From positions 10,045,579-10,109,578 of the forward strand of contig NC_134935.1 of NCBI RefSeq assembly GCF_051020765.1: 64,000 bases of DNA, given 5' to 3'. The DNA comes from Lasioglossum baleicum. Its lineage: Eukaryota > Arthropoda > Insecta > Hymenoptera > Halictidae. Of the stretch, positions 35,076-49,100 are shown in pieces. Both the position numbers and the translations under genes were made by a program. How positions within the stretch are numbered: position 1 is the first letter of the stretch; each line of letters begins with the position of its first letter. Below the pieces are notes generated by a model, which did not search any database, was not told the DNA's origin, and saw only the letters and a program-made list of their open reading frames with translations.

Positions 35076-35379
35076 AATATATGTCTGATACATTTTGTAC
35101 CCGGTATATACTAAATGTTTTATTTGGGGACACGAAGTGTCATACGGGATGAAACACCCGGTATATCGTTTACCCAACCCCATTATTTATTTAGTTTCCA
35201 TCAGCAGACGTGAGTGAAAGTATCATAATTATTTCACCGAATTCATGGCAATATTCATCGTTTCGGGTCGTCGACGTTGATTACAGAATTCGTCTGGTTT
35301 CTATTTATTCAAACAGAAGTGGATTGAACGCTAAACATACCACCACAGTTCATACGACCGGTTTCAGAATTTTTATTCT

Positions 35380-35492
35380 ATAATTATTGAAATCAAATGT
35401 TTCCACTGGAGATAATTATGTGCACTCTCTTATTCACGCATGCGTTATAATGGAACTGGCACGAAATAAATTCAATCGTGTTATTTTTATAT
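35380..35492. repeat. Dispersed AT-rich repeat, copy 3
   Basis: AATTATTGAAATCAAATGTT at the left and GAAATAAATTCAATCGTGTT at the right, in the same orientation as the copy at 34958. Confidence 0.5.
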
Positions 35493-37114
35493 GGCAACGC
35501 GCACCAGAATTTCTATTATTCTTGTTCGTAATTTTCTAACCGTACACAATGAAAAGAGTGCGCAGAGGAAAGCTAAACATTCGGGCCGCGGAAATGAACA
35601 TTGGCTCGGTTCACCTGGTGTTTTTCAATCGGAACGATCCATTTCAAGGAGAAATGAAGAGCTGTTTGGTTTTGCGCTTTCGTGCCGACGACTTCTGGCT
35701 TTCAGGAGAAACTTTTTCCATTACGGATCCATAATCTTGGACTTTATTGCTTCGGAAAGTGCCGGCATACGGCGTCGGGGAACTTTAATGGCGAATTCTG
35801 GCCGAATAGAAACAGGAAATGCGTTGCTACGAATATCGATTCGTTGTGTGCGGTAACTTTCTCTTGCGGAACGTTTAGGGAGCTCGATTAATTACTTTGT
35901 GCAATCATTCCTAGCCCGCGATGCGGTGGCAATAGACTAACAAAATAGGAGCGCTTTGAATACGCCGAGAACTGTGAACCATTTGTGTTCGTCGGGTTGC
36001 ATTATCGAAAAGATCTACTTCTTCGAAAGGCCGCGTGCAAAACACGTATGAAATGATCCACGACTTAGCCTAACATATCCTAATCGATTACAAAGAATTG
36101 TTAGTATACCAGAATTATGGACTTTTTTATTTTGATAATAGATTACTAAACAATAAGAAATTAACCCTGTCTCATCCAATCCTAAAATAAAATTCTTAAA
36201 ATTCTTAAATTATTCACAATATTGTTCACATTATTAAATATGTTGGTATCTAATCAATTACTACACATTTAAGTATTATATGAAGTAATACATATATCAA
36301 TTTCATATCCACAAAATAAAGATCATACACAATGGAATTATTCTAGGTCAGAAGAAATGTTTAACTTTCAAGTTAAAATATAGCTCTCCAACTGCAGAGG
36401 GTTAAAATTGTTGAACATATCGAAAAACCGAGACGGTTTAGAAAAATAAAAGATGCTCTCTCTAAAAATTCATAAAAATGGGTCAAACATCTATTAAAGA
36501 CTATTAAAGTCGACTATTCGATTCTCTCAGAAATGTAGCGTGCGACTTATCTGTTCCCGCGGAATCGTCGTATTTCACGGTGCATTGCATAATTAAAAAG
36601 TCGCGCGACTAATCTCTTCATCTCGAGGCGTTCGAGCAGCTCGAGGAATCGAGGCGGTCGGGTCTCCGGGTATCAATTACTCGGATATAGGTGGAATTAG
36701 ATATTTCCGAGTAATGGCAGTGTAACGGCCGTGAATGTAATCTTAACGTGATTATCGATGTAATTACCAGGGGGCTCGAGAGCGACCGGCAGCCACGTCA
36801 CAGTCTTTCCCGATGCATTATTCATACGACGGGCTGCACCCTAAATTCAAAGGCTTCCCAAAGGATGTAACCGTCGGTAATTTCGTCGGCGAACAGCTTC
36901 TCGTCCCGTCGCGTCGCCGCTACAAGTATCCCGAAATACAGGGTGTAACATAATACTCGGGACCGACGATCGATACCCACAGTAATAATTAAAACGACGA
37001 GTACACCAAAAATGCATTTATATTAAAAACACTGGTAAGGATACCCAGACTTCCTAAAGGAGTCTACGAGATTGATAAAATCGGATTCAACGTTGCTTGT
37101 AATTCTTAGTATTA

Positions 37115-37311
37115 GACAGCGGATTTTATGCATTTATGACAAAAATCAGTAGGTGTAATTTAAAACAGTAAAAACATTAGAAGAATTTAAAAATATTCTT
37201 GCATCATTTTCAACCTATTAAACATACTACGAAAGAGAATAAATGTTCATTTCACTCCAGTTTGTTGCAATTTTGGTGAAAAAATTTAATTTTGCAGGAA
37301 GATCCGCAGTC
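37115..37311. mobile_element. MITE, GACTGCGG family, full-length copy
   Basis: Left end GACAGCGGATTTTATGCATT, right end AGGAAGATCCGCAGTC, flanked by TA. The interior shares TTATGACAAAAATCAGTAGG and AACAGTAAAAACATTAGAAG with the other copies. Confidence 0.85.
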
Positions 37312-40186
37312 TACTTAGTATACTTTTATCTTATATAATCATCGATAATTATCACTGACAGTTACGCGAGCCGGCGATTTCAAGCACATGATACTGGTAC
37401 ATTTATTCTTCGCAAGTAGTGCCGATAGCACTTGGATTAATTAAAAATGAAACCACGGAGCCCGTTAAAATGATTTGAAATTTTTTGATTTATAATTCTT
37501 GTTCCGTTGGAAGAATCACGTTTCCTGTGGCACCCTGTATCGCATTGTACGCTGAAATTGTCCTTCGAATCCATTAACTGAAACCGAGAATAACCAAAGG
37601 GACGAGGAATCGTAGAATTGGATTTTCCCAAAGATATATTTTCAACATTTTCAAACAGGAATTTCGAGCTTCTCCGACGCTTCTGTTGCACTTTGTGGTA
37701 GGTAAATCCCGTGCAACTTCGCACACGGCCCGCATAATCCTCGCGGGCAAAACAATTGTCGCGTGTGTAATAGTCGCCATCGCAGGAATGGAAAAAGCTT
37801 TTTCCGACGCGTACGTGACGGAACCGCCGAGGGTTCAAATCAAATTTCCATGAAAATTTTTAATCCTTCGTGTCTTCATTAAAGGCAGCCTGCGGTCGCG
37901 AGATTAAAGCAAAATAGCGACCGGTTCGGATTTAATTTGAGTGGACAGTCTGGAACAACGCGTATTGACAGGCAGCAGTTTTATCGATTACAATATATAA
38001 CAAATATTGTCGACGAACATCTCCGGCTCGCGACACCATTAATTGTTGTATTTGGAATACAAATTAATTAATTGCAACTGCATTTTCGAGTCCATATTGG
38101 AGATTCATCAATTAGTGTTGTATTCGGATAAAGAAAGAGATATATTCCAAATGATCATAAATAATTAACAAATTCGTGAAGATAATACTACGAATTAATT
38201 TATACACCTACTGTTGGTTTTATTAGATCTTCGAAGGATTATTTTACTCTTCTCCGCAGTTCTTTGGCATAAACGCAAAAATATACGCGTACTATTTATA
38301 AAGAATAGCACGCTCTTAGACAGGTAAGTGGAGGCTTCGATCGTTCTCATTGAGAAACATTAATCGTGGGAGGAATGTATTATCCATAAAGGGAGACGAC
38401 TCGGTGGGAAATTGAATCCGAATTTGTCTGTTCGCAGTCGAAAGGAAAACCGTGTCTCCGATTATTCTTTCTTTTTCATCGGGTCCCGATGAAAATATCC
38501 GTGAGCGTCAATGGTGAGGGGGTAGGGCAGCGAGAAAAGAACGAGAAAATAAGAGGAGGAGGAAAGGAAAAGAAACGAAGGAGACGGCTCTCCCCGTCGA
38601 AGTTGTAACGAGGAACAAAGGCAAAGAAAAGAAACGAAAGCGTCCCGACAATTCGTAGATCCAAAGCCGACTTCACCTCATGAATAACGGAGAGGGACGC
38701 ATTAGAATATTCCCGGCGGCATAACGAATAAGGAGACACAACTTCCATTGTTATTTCTCCTTTTAAAGGGAAGAATCCTAACCCGCAGCCCGACCGACTC
38801 CCGAGAATATTTTTACCGAGGCTGCGTCGCGTCGTGGCGACCCGGTGGTGAATTAAAAGAATTATTTTTTCGGTCTCGCCAACTTCCACCGACGACGACC
38901 TAACTTCAAAACTCGCCGACAATATCGAGCTAAATTAATTCCAGACAGTCAAATTATCCAGTTTTGCTATTACAGTGAAGCCTTGATCTCAGAAAACGGG
39001 AACTGTACGATCTAAGAAAAACGAACATCCCCTCCACTGTCCTCATCTACATTTGGCTGTATTCCTTCGTTTAATATTCTTAATAAGATTAATATAATAT
39101 AATGGTATTTTTAAATCCTTCTACTATTTGTACAGATTTGTAAACCTACTAATTGTTCTCGTCATTGGTGCATAAAATTCACAGTCTACTTACTTATTAC
39201 ATTTTACTTGAAAATCTTGATACAAGCCTGGCTCCAATAAACGAGGCAACGGATTAACCTTAGACACCTGCATTGAATTTATTTTTACTTATGTGTATTT
39301 ATAAAATAAGCAATAACTTATCGATACTCCTACTGGAAATATCGTGACAGATTGAATTTCCTGGTCGGCTATTTTCTACAGATAAAAAGAACGAGTAGTT
39401 ATCTATAATTAGAAAAGGAATTTACTCAGAATTTTTGCTCAGGACTTCTTTCACCGGAGGTTTTAATGGAACGTTTCGCAACTTGCTGACTCCCAATGCT
39501 ACTGAATGAACATGAGCAAGATAAAACCCGCTGAACACAAAAATCCTCTTTAAATACCAAGGACGTTCACTGGTGTGACAAGACTTTCCTTAATTCCCTG
39601 ATTCGTTAATGAGCTCTTAAATACGCTACAAATCAATGCGATTCTAGCGACATTATTGCATTTCGCAAAATCCGATTTGTTAAGTGATCGGTAAATATAG
39701 AAACTTCTGGACACGTTTTCAGTGAAGCTCACAATTAGACTGCGGATTTTTGTGGTGGTCATACTTCCTTGATAGGGGTGATTTCTGACGTCATTTGAAG
39801 TAATTTTTGCCTTTGAGAAAAACACGAACCAACCAGAACGCGGCTACTGCGGACAAATTCCGACTCGGCCAATGCCAATACCACGCTCAGCGGGGCCTTT
39901 GCTCTGATTGGTCCGTGTTTTCCGTTAATAACTCCTTAGCAGAGCCACGGAGAACATTTTCGCAAAGCAAAAGGTTACTCCAAATGACCTCATGAATCAC
40001 CCATTTGAAGGATGGACAATATAATAAACATAAAAAATTTTACTTCGATCAAAAATGAAGCGCACCTTGCTCTTTATTGTTAATAACCCCTTGACACGAT
40101 ATTGTAGGGCAAGGAGTTAACATGTATTCCACACCCACTTTGGTTCTAGTCGAATTATTGGCTAAATCGTGTGACCTCAAACATTG
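37312..40186. other. Stretch without a recognisable gene
   Basis: Open frames are short and have no recognisable domains. Solo ends of the GACTGCGG family occur near 39170 and 39737, and a pogo-like end (CCTTGATCTCAGAAAA) occurs near 38980. Nothing else is supported. Confidence 0.45.
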
Positions 40187-40194
40187 GGTGCGAT

Positions 40195-40904
40195 CTGTGT
40201 TGGGCAAATTTTATTTTAAATAATAAATAATTAAATAATAAATAAACGTGTGATTTTAATTGCAAATAATAACTAAACTTTTTATTTAAATAAAAATTAT
40301 TTAAATAATTCCAAAAATGATATATTTATTATTTTTTATTTGCAAATAAAAGATTATTTATTATTTGGACTGAGGTGGAAATCAATTAAACAGTTTTTAG
40401 TCTTCTCTTATTTCTTGTATTTTGTATATATACAATGAACACGTGGCAAAATGAATATCGTGATTAACCGTATGTATAATATTGACGTAAATACAACTAT
40501 TTTTTGTACCAATTTCCTTGGGTCTGTTGCAGGTGTTGTCCATCTGTCGGAGTTGAAGTTGTCGGAGCGCGGTGGTTGTAAATAATCGGCCGATTCGGAG
40601 CTGATCCGTGCGCGTTTTTTTTCTGCTATAGCAACCTTTTCAGATATACCGCCAGTGGTCGGGCTCGTCCGGAGGGCGGATTAATGAATGAAAATACAAT
40701 TTAATTTACGATTTGCTAATACAAATAATAATTGCAAATTGTATTTGTAAATAACAATTAACTTTATTATTTTAAATAAATTCATTTAGACTTGCTCAAT
40801 TAATAGATACTTATTTTTGCGTTTTATTTGAATATCCAAATAACAAATAACTTGTTATTTAAATCATTATTTATTTAAATAAATTTATTTATTGCCCAAC
40901 ACTG
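40195..40904. mobile_element. Non-autonomous hAT-type element with 8 bp target duplication
   Basis: Left end CTGTGTTGGGCAA and right end (inverted) CAGTGTTGGGCAA match at 12 of 13 positions. The flanks GGTGCGAT (40187-40194) and TGTGCGAT (40905-40912) form an 8 bp target duplication with one change, as expected of hAT transposases. The 710 bp interior is mostly AT-rich repetitive sequence. Its middle holds the 135 bp repeat also found at 28238. No transposase is encoded. Confidence 0.75.
40543..40675. repeat. 135 bp dispersed direct repeat, copy 2
   Basis: Same orientation as 28238-28372 and about 90% identical by eye, ending in GGTCGGGCTCGTCCGGAGGG. It lies nested in the hAT-like element. 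Confidence 0.8.
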
Positions 40905-40912
40905 TGTGCGAT

Positions 40913-42953
40913 GAACGCCCGTGATTTCTTGTGAGGCATGAAGAGTATACTGCATCGTATTTGTGGGACTGTCCAGAAAAATTCCGGATTTGTTTCAACG
41001 GCCCTGTAGTGTTATATCGAAGCATTCGGGATCGCGGAACGCACGGAAGGTTGAACGTCCTTTCACCGAGGTCCCCGGGAGGATCCCGACGGATGATCTC
41101 GCCTACTCTTTCAAGGCTAATGCGCGTCAGATGTGGGTCACTTCGTCAGCGGAGTTCCTTCCGGGTCGAGAGCTCGACGGCCCTTGCCGCTCTCACGTAA
41201 ACTTTCTATTGTCGCCGATCCTCGGGGCCGAACCTCGTCGATTCCACTTATGACGGGCCGAGGGGGCCTCGTGCGTCATCGACGGAACACTTTCGTGTTG
41301 GAAGCGGATTTTTTTCTTAAAACAAGTTACACCGTTGGAATCATCTTCTCCGGCGAGAGGTCATCGGCCGCCGTGCTCCGAACAACCGTGAATGAGAAAC
41401 GCGACGAGCAACGCCTCGAGTAACAGAATCGAACGACGGCGCAGCGGTCTACTTACGAAAAAGAACAGCCACGAAATCTAGAGGGGAAAAAGATCCATCG
41501 CACGCCCGATTACATCCTTGTTCGAGGCCCCGATAAGTGGCTCAGTAGTACGGCCGCGGGCTCTCATGAAAATAGAAAGTGGCGAGTTTTCGCGTCGACT
41601 CATCGACCACGATCCGTTCGATCGGGCAGCCATTTTTTCATTTCCATTCGGGAGGAATGAGGCTGTCGGTCGCCCTCGCGGGTCAAATTGCTCGCGACAA
41701 TTTCTGCCTTTTAGCTTTTCATACCTTGCCATTAAAGGAAAATGGTGGCTGAGAAAAACCGTATATTGATCGCTGCAATAATCGTTTGTTCCTTTCCCTT
41801 AACCCCTTTGCCGTGCAATTTTCTTTGTGGTTACAGTGATCGGAACGTCTTTATCCGCATCAATGGCACAATGCTCAAATATTGATCACTAAAGAATAAA
41901 AGTAGACTTTAGAAAATCAGTTTTCTGTTGTAACTACAGATCTTCACGAAAATATAAATGTTTACGAACTAATTCGTAAAAATTGGAAGTGGAAAATTTG
42001 TTCCCTCTCTACTGAATGCTGTATTATATTCCAAAGAAATGAAAGGTCTCGTTAAGCTTTTCTTTCAGACTCCTAATTTTATAAATGATTGAAAAGTAAA
42101 TGATAGCGTACAAGAACAATTTAACGCTTCCTTAGTATTCGAAGTTTTAGGGTTCGGGAGTAAAGCATCGTTTCGTGAGAATGTTCGTCGAGGGTGTCTC
42201 GCGGCAGTATCATTATTTAACGATTCCTATCTAAATAACAATGTCGCCTTATCTCCGGTTGATGGAGCACGCGGAGAATCGACTCCCGGCTAAAAGCAAC
42301 GTCGCCGAGTACCTCAAAAGCAACATTTCCTAGGAAGCGTTCACTATCCAGACAATAACGGCCATTACCTTCCATACCAGAAGTGGCTCCGCTATGAATC
42401 CATACTCACAATGTCGTTCGCCATTAGAGGAGGTGAAAAGGTTCATTTCACCACCCACAAACACCTTTCGATACAAGAAATTTCCCTTTACATGTCGAAT
42501 GTTTTACAGCCTCTAAAATCGAAAACAAGTCCCTATATGGTCTTCTTAGTTTCATGCTGAAATTATGTTCGCGGTCTCTGGATATGGTTAAGCGGTTTTA
42601 TACATATATTATAAGTTGCTTCGCGAGTTCTCTGAACACGTCTAGCAGAGGCTAATGGGTTTGCGAGTGCCACACATCGGGAACATTAACATGCGGTATT
42701 GTCGCCGCTTTCTTCGTTTTTCAACGAATCATCGAGCCGGTTACTTCAAAACACGCATTTAACACTTTCGCCATTGTACGAACGTACACGGAATTTCTCA
42801 CGGATCTAACGACCATTTCTCAACCATCTGGAAACTTTTCAAACCTGCATTAATCACCGACATCGCCCTAACGACGCGGATACTTCTGTCTATTAAGTAT
42901 TGCGACAGTCTTCTCTAGTGGACAAATTACTAAGTGATCAATAGACCGCAGAC
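40913..42953. other. GC-rich patch without a supported gene
   Basis: Positions about 41000-41760 are GC-rich with open frames of 80-96 codons on both strands that mirror each other, which is typical of composition rather than coding. No domain is recognised. Confidence 0.35.
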
Positions 42954-43140
42954 CTTAATATAAAATAAAAATTTTCTACCCAGATTGGAATGAACTGCAG
43001 TGAAACAGAAATTTATTTTCTTCCTTAACATGTCTAATTGATAGAAACTAATACAACAATATATTTAAATTCTTCTGATCACTTCACTGTTTTAAATTAC
43101 AGCTACTTATTTTTGTCATAAATGCATAAAATCCGCTGTC
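42954..43140. mobile_element. MITE, GACTGCGG family, full-length copy
   Basis: Left end GACCGCAGACCTTAATATAA, right end CATAAATGCATAAAATCCGC followed by TGTC, flanked by TA. At 187 bp, it has the same orientation as the copy at 27342. Confidence 0.8.
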
Positions 43141-46100
43141 TAGTGATCGATAATAGCATTCCATCAATCAGGTAAACTTTTCATGGGTGTCTGGAAGAAG
43201 GGCCTATGTTCCTCCATTGGAAAAAGACTGAATACTGAAAGAATTTTTTTACGCTTTGTTTTATTAAATGTTAAAGCAAATTAAGTTCCTAATTGCGCTC
43301 CTATAAAATTTAAGAAACCTGACGTGGGCCCTTCTTCCCGACACCCACCATTTGTGCTACATATAGACTGGGTCCAAATAATAAAAGAGAGGAAGAGATC
43401 TTACATCCATCCTCTCCTCAAATTATTTTTTAACAATTTCCCTACTTCGGTAGAACTATAAATTCATTCTTACCGGGAACATGCTATTGCATTATAAAGC
43501 GCAACATATTTTTGGCAGAACGGCGCGGCGCACTCGCAAAATTCTCCAAGCGCAACGTGCTCTTTTAATAAAGATCATGTGGGCCAAGAACTTTCATGGA
43601 ATTTTTAATAGAACGCTGCAGCCTTTCCAGCGAGATGCTAAAGCGGGCGGATTTATGCTGAAGTTACGTTAAACAAAGGAACGGTAATGGGGGTGTGTTA
43701 GCCACGAGAAATTCGAATGACTGTCCGACGCGACACGTTGTACAACGTCGAAAAGTTACAGCGCGTTCGTATTAGGCGTTCAGAAAGTTCCGAGCATCTT
43801 CAAAATCCACTTTCCTGTCGCTTTCTCTGTAAATAACTTCGAAAAGGAAGAGAGAAACCCGTTTCGAAAGACTCCTACTCGAAGGCAGACCCGTATCGAA
43901 TTTTCTACCGGGCAACTTATCCGCGTGGCCATCTTGAATCATCGAGCATGCTCTTTAGCTTGCCTGATTGGCAACGAGCTTCGCGCGATATACGATAGCC
44001 CAAAGCTACTTCTGATGTGGTAAGGTCTCGCGAGGAGATGCCGTACTGAATTTATAATGATAGTCCTCGTAATTTTATATGCGTACGCATAAGTCTCGGT
44101 CGTTCGTGGCGGTCGTGTCTCTCTAAACAACTCCCACTAGAAATGGTGAGTATCATTGAGGTGTAGATTATAATCGACAGTGTAATCATTATTATAATAT
44201 GTCGAGGTTAACACGTGTGCAGCTGTTTCGATATTTTGATCCATCAATACCTCACTATTGTCCTTGTTCGATCCGAACAAATATATTTCATGTATTTTAT
44301 TTATTACACTTACTTTTACAACAATATAGTAGGAACACATGCACACACCAGTTTAATTTAATTAGGACGTTGCAAAGGAGTCCGCGAGTTTCTTTCGCGT
44401 CAGGTTTGAGTGACGCTTCGCCATGACGAGCTCAGTCGGTTCCGAGTCGCAGTCTCAGGGTATTAATTAATTAGCGGATAGAAAGACAAGGATTTTATGT
44501 TTGACAATTCGGATCAACAGAGTTCTAGTGTATACGTATCATTTGTTTAATGCAATCCCACAGGAATAACACTATCTTTTAGAAGCGTCTCAAGATTTTT
44601 GTAATGACCCACTATAACATTTGGAGAAATTAAAGATAGCTATCGTCCTGTCCGGGAATGTGCACGTGAAATAGGGACCTATTGGTGGCGCAGCGATCAT
44701 CTCGATCGGTTCGGGCGATCGAGGTTACGCAGAGTGGTGCATATCGTCGAGGAAAAAAGCGCAATCACGAAGAAAACTCGAGGCGTGATTTTGTTCCGAT
44801 CTGATTAACGCCGGTTGATACGTGCTGGACCGGTGTTTCTCACGGTTTGCCGATGGATCATACGCGGAAACGTTCCCCGGCTATCGCGTGTTCCAGATCC
44901 TTTCTGGCCGCCGCGTGGCATTTACGGTAGAAAGTCGGATATAGCGCGTTTTCCACGCGCTACTAATGACACCGTCCGCCATTGTGTCTCGCCTGAAAGG
45001 AGCGTCCTGAAAAGAGCATCCTCGAACTGTCGCACCGCGGCGACAGGGGACCCGCGAAGGAATAAAGCGGCCGGAACGCCGAGTGAGAGACATAGTGGAA
45101 GAGGAGCTGTGATACGTAGTCAGAGGAAAAAAAAAGGGATGTAATAAGAGAAACATTTCTCGAGAGTACAACGCGCGACGCAACGCGCTTTTTCAGCCTT
45201 CAGAGAGCTTTCTATTCGAGGGGCACGCGCGCCTCCGCCATTGTCGGAACGGAACCGGGGCAATGGAAAAAACTGCAACGTGAATTCGCGGCCGGATGCC
45301 TTTTCGCGAAACGTCGAACAATGCTGTACGCGCTGCGGACCTGGAAACACGCTGCTCGAGACGCGAAACATACACACGCACGCACACACACGCCCCCGCA
45401 CCTTTTATAGCGATCACAAACTTTGGGGAGAGAGCTGCGAGCACATAGAGCATTCTGTGCTTGCCTCGGGAACGCGCTTGCATCAATTATCAATTTGCTC
45501 GGCTGCATGCCTGTACGACGCTTTCGGCAAAAACATAAAAGCACCGAACATCGTCTTGCTTCTCAGCCGCGACAGACGCGGATTTTGTATCGATCGCTGG
45601 GGACAACAGCCGCTTACGAATTTGTTCCTGCCTTTCACACACCACAGTGGTCCAAGAACGCATTTTTCCTGACCAAAAGTGAATTTTCAACGTATTAATA
45701 CGTACTTCAAACCTTCAACATTCTAAATGTTATTCACTTCAGATAACTGTGTAATCGAGGGTAAACGATCCAACAATTACATGGATCTATAGAAGGCAAG
45801 AACTAAAAGTTTCAAATCACAATTAAATTAGTTAGAAAAATTCGAAGAGGTTTCTTTCAGACATCGTTTAAGATTGTGATGTACGAATAAAGGTTACCGA
45901 TTACTAGGCTGTACTGTACACCATATTGTCAGACGGCCGTAACCACCCTCGACAGCCAACGGGTGAAATCGTGGCGAAAGGGAAGAAGGGTTCGAAGAAA
46001 TTTTCCACGTACGTAGCGCAGTAGTCCTTCGACTGGAAATTGATTTCGTTCGGGGTATGGTTGTTCAGGGGAGGTTGGGGGGATAGAAATTGAGTTGGAT

Positions 46101-49100
46101 GAACGTTAAATGATTCATCCGCCGGGCGAAATAGCTTCGAGTGAATACGGATAAACGAGCGCGTAGAAAGGCGCCGGCTAGACTTCTCTATTTACGGACA
46201 AAAAAATCGTGTTTCCCTCCCGGAGCAAGAGGACGTCCCCAATTCCGTAACGCTGGCAGATTTTCCCTCGGGTGTAGAAGCTCCCAAGGGAGTCCTTCTG
46301 CTTCGGAAAAATGTTGGACGATACTGCTCCTCCAATATCCGAGCGCAAGCATATCCTAGGGTCCTAGACGTTCGGGAAATATTTTTGCGCACGGTCTCCC
46401 GATATATTACGATCTTTTCGCGAAAATTTCGACGTTCCGGCGATTTTTCTTGTAATATTCGGGGAATGTACAGACACGTCCTGTCCATTGTGGACAAAAG
46501 GAGCCACGAAAATGTATGGGAAATAATCGAAATTTATCGGTACACTGCGCGCGGGCTTCTGTGCAACATAAAAATTCTCGAGAACGAAAACTGTACTAAA
46601 ACTGAGAATAAAAAAATAAATGCAGATACTCATTTCATTATAAATGCATAAACTCCGCAGTCTATTAACCCTTTGGGGACGAATGTCTACATACTGAAGT
46701 TGTTCATGCGTAATTTCTTTCCATTTTCCATAAGTCCAGTTCCTTGAAAAAGTACTACCATTTTTAAAAGTCCCTCTCTTCAAAGAGTTAATTAGGAACT
46801 TTTTACATGAATGCCCGTCTACAAACGATTTAAAAAATAATGTGTAAAGGGTAGATCGAGAAGAGGCCTGCGAGCGCTGTGATGCTGTGATTGCGAGTTA
46901 ACAATTTGATGCAACAGAATTGTTCATTTCATCTAACGAACACGCGGATCGTCGTGGATGGATCGGCTTTCACTGTTGGCTTAATTTCAGCACTCTTTCA
47001 ACCCTTTCATTCGCCAGGTGCATTTTAAAACGCACGCTTTCCCGGCTTTCATTGATTTCACTGCTTTTCATTCCGTTTCGTAACCATGGAACTGTATACG
47101 AAGAAAGTAATTATATATCTTTCATGGTGGACTAATATTTCAACCCGGTTGCGCATAGCGGACACAATTCGTTCGGTTTGTATTTAGTTATACGAATTAA
47201 TCGATTCGTTTGTACGCGGTCGAGCATACTCCGTACACCAGAAAATAATCCTGTTCAGACTCGTACGTTTTAGTTTTAAAATCATTCTGTTCGGACTCGT
47301 ACGTGTCGCTCAAACCTCTCCAGTATAATAACGTGTTTGATTCGTGACGACGATTTGAAGATCTGTAGGATCGATGTTCCATGAAAACAAAGTTCGAACA
47401 GTGAATTATGTACTGTTCGTGCCTGACAAGAAGTCTCGCTCCGTCTATCCCCACCGTTGCCGTTTCCGTAGTCACGTAGTCCCAATGTTTGGGATCTGAC
47501 GTCACACGCTGCATAGTGTGTCACCACTTTAGCCAATATTCCCTGGAGCTGAAAATGCGTATGAAACGAGGCGTGCTCCTTTCCCATATTCTTTCCGCGG
47601 GACTTCTTGTGAGGCACGCAGAGCACATAAACTTTTCGAATAAGTAGCATACGCATATGTATTGTATTCAATGAATAGACATGATGTCTGTCCCTGTCCC
47701 AGAAACGTTTTCATTTTCATATATTGTAAGCTAGAGTTATTTAATAATGTTAATGTTAATTAATAAGCCCCATAGAGAACAGTTCCTTTTTTAAACTATT
47801 GGAAAGTCTCTTGGCCGTCAATATCTGGCGCCTAGGAAAATTACAAAATTAAAATTTCAGTAGGAAAACGAAAAGGCCGAGGGTAAACAGACGAAAAACG
47901 GAACGCGACAAGGGCTGATAGAGTTTTCGAGGAGACCCTCGGCAATCCGCCAGAAGCCTAGACGCAATTTAGTTTGATAGCACGCGTTATTGGCATTTCC
48001 GGGGTCTAATCCGCAGGGGAGGCTTGCGGAGGACGCATATCCGCGTGTTTAATGATGGCGGCAGGCTGCACAAAGGTGAACAAAACGGTTTCTTTGAGAA
48101 AGGGCTGGCTCCCCGACCCCGCTTTATTCCTGAAAACGCTATTGGAAATTCTTTGTGGCGCCCCCCGGAGGAAGCAGCCTCGTCGACTGCAGAACGAGCG
48201 TTTCGGAAGCCAAGCATCACGTGGCTGAACGGCGTCGTAAAGCCGGGTCTACATGCGGCGAACAGCGTAAACGAACGTCGACGAACGAGCGGACTTTAGC
48301 CGAAAATATTTGATAGCCGTCGTGGTGATCTCCGTACGCTGGACGTTCATGCGAGGTCGCATTTTCATGGACGAAAATCTCGTCTAGCTGAATCCGTGCT
48401 ACGGTCTATCGAACTTCGAGTTTTACTGCTCTCTTTAGAACTTTCAAAAACTATAAGAATCTACAGTCCAGAGAACAAGGAAAACACTTGTAATAGTTTC
48501 ACCGTGATAGTTCGTTTTACTAATCTACGCTGATTGCCGAGTCACGCAAGATACGTTCAACAACGTCGGATGTTTCAAGTAAGAAAAAAGATTCTGTGGT
48601 TCGAAAATTGACTTCATACCGCAATGGAGGGGATATTCGTTTTCCAAAGATCCTGTGGTTTCCGTTTTCTTAGTTCAAGGCTTTACTGTAGTACTTCGCA
48701 GATTGTAAGCCGAGCGGCAGGTTTATTTGTTTATGCTGAACAACGAATTATGTGGAACTCGAACTGTAGTAAATATGTATACTACAACAATAATGACAAT
48801 TTTGAATGTCGACTGCACGAAGAATCGCTGTACGACGCGGAGGTTTTTATATTACACTATAAAGCGGCACGGTGTAATATACCCCTAATTAATGTATATT
48901 GTAATTACATGCTACGAAACCGGAAGTCATCCGGAGCTCCAGCTCGAGGATTATGAACCAGCGGAAACCCCGCGCGTGCACCAGCAAGTTCGTGCGCGTA
49001 ATTGGAGAAAAACGAACGCTCAACGAATTTCGTATCTTCGGAGAAAAGTTTAACGCCTCGTTGAATAGAAAGTAACATTTTTATGGGATTATTATTTAAA

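Larger units (their letters stand above)
34418..37114. other. Upstream region of the membrane-protein gene, no gene seen
   Basis: Contains the presumed 5' UTR and promoter of the minus-strand gene starting at 34417; the start is preceded by a short upstream ATG. Two copies of an AT-rich dispersed repeat follow (34958-35075 and 35380-35492). No coding exon could be supported. Confidence 0.4.
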
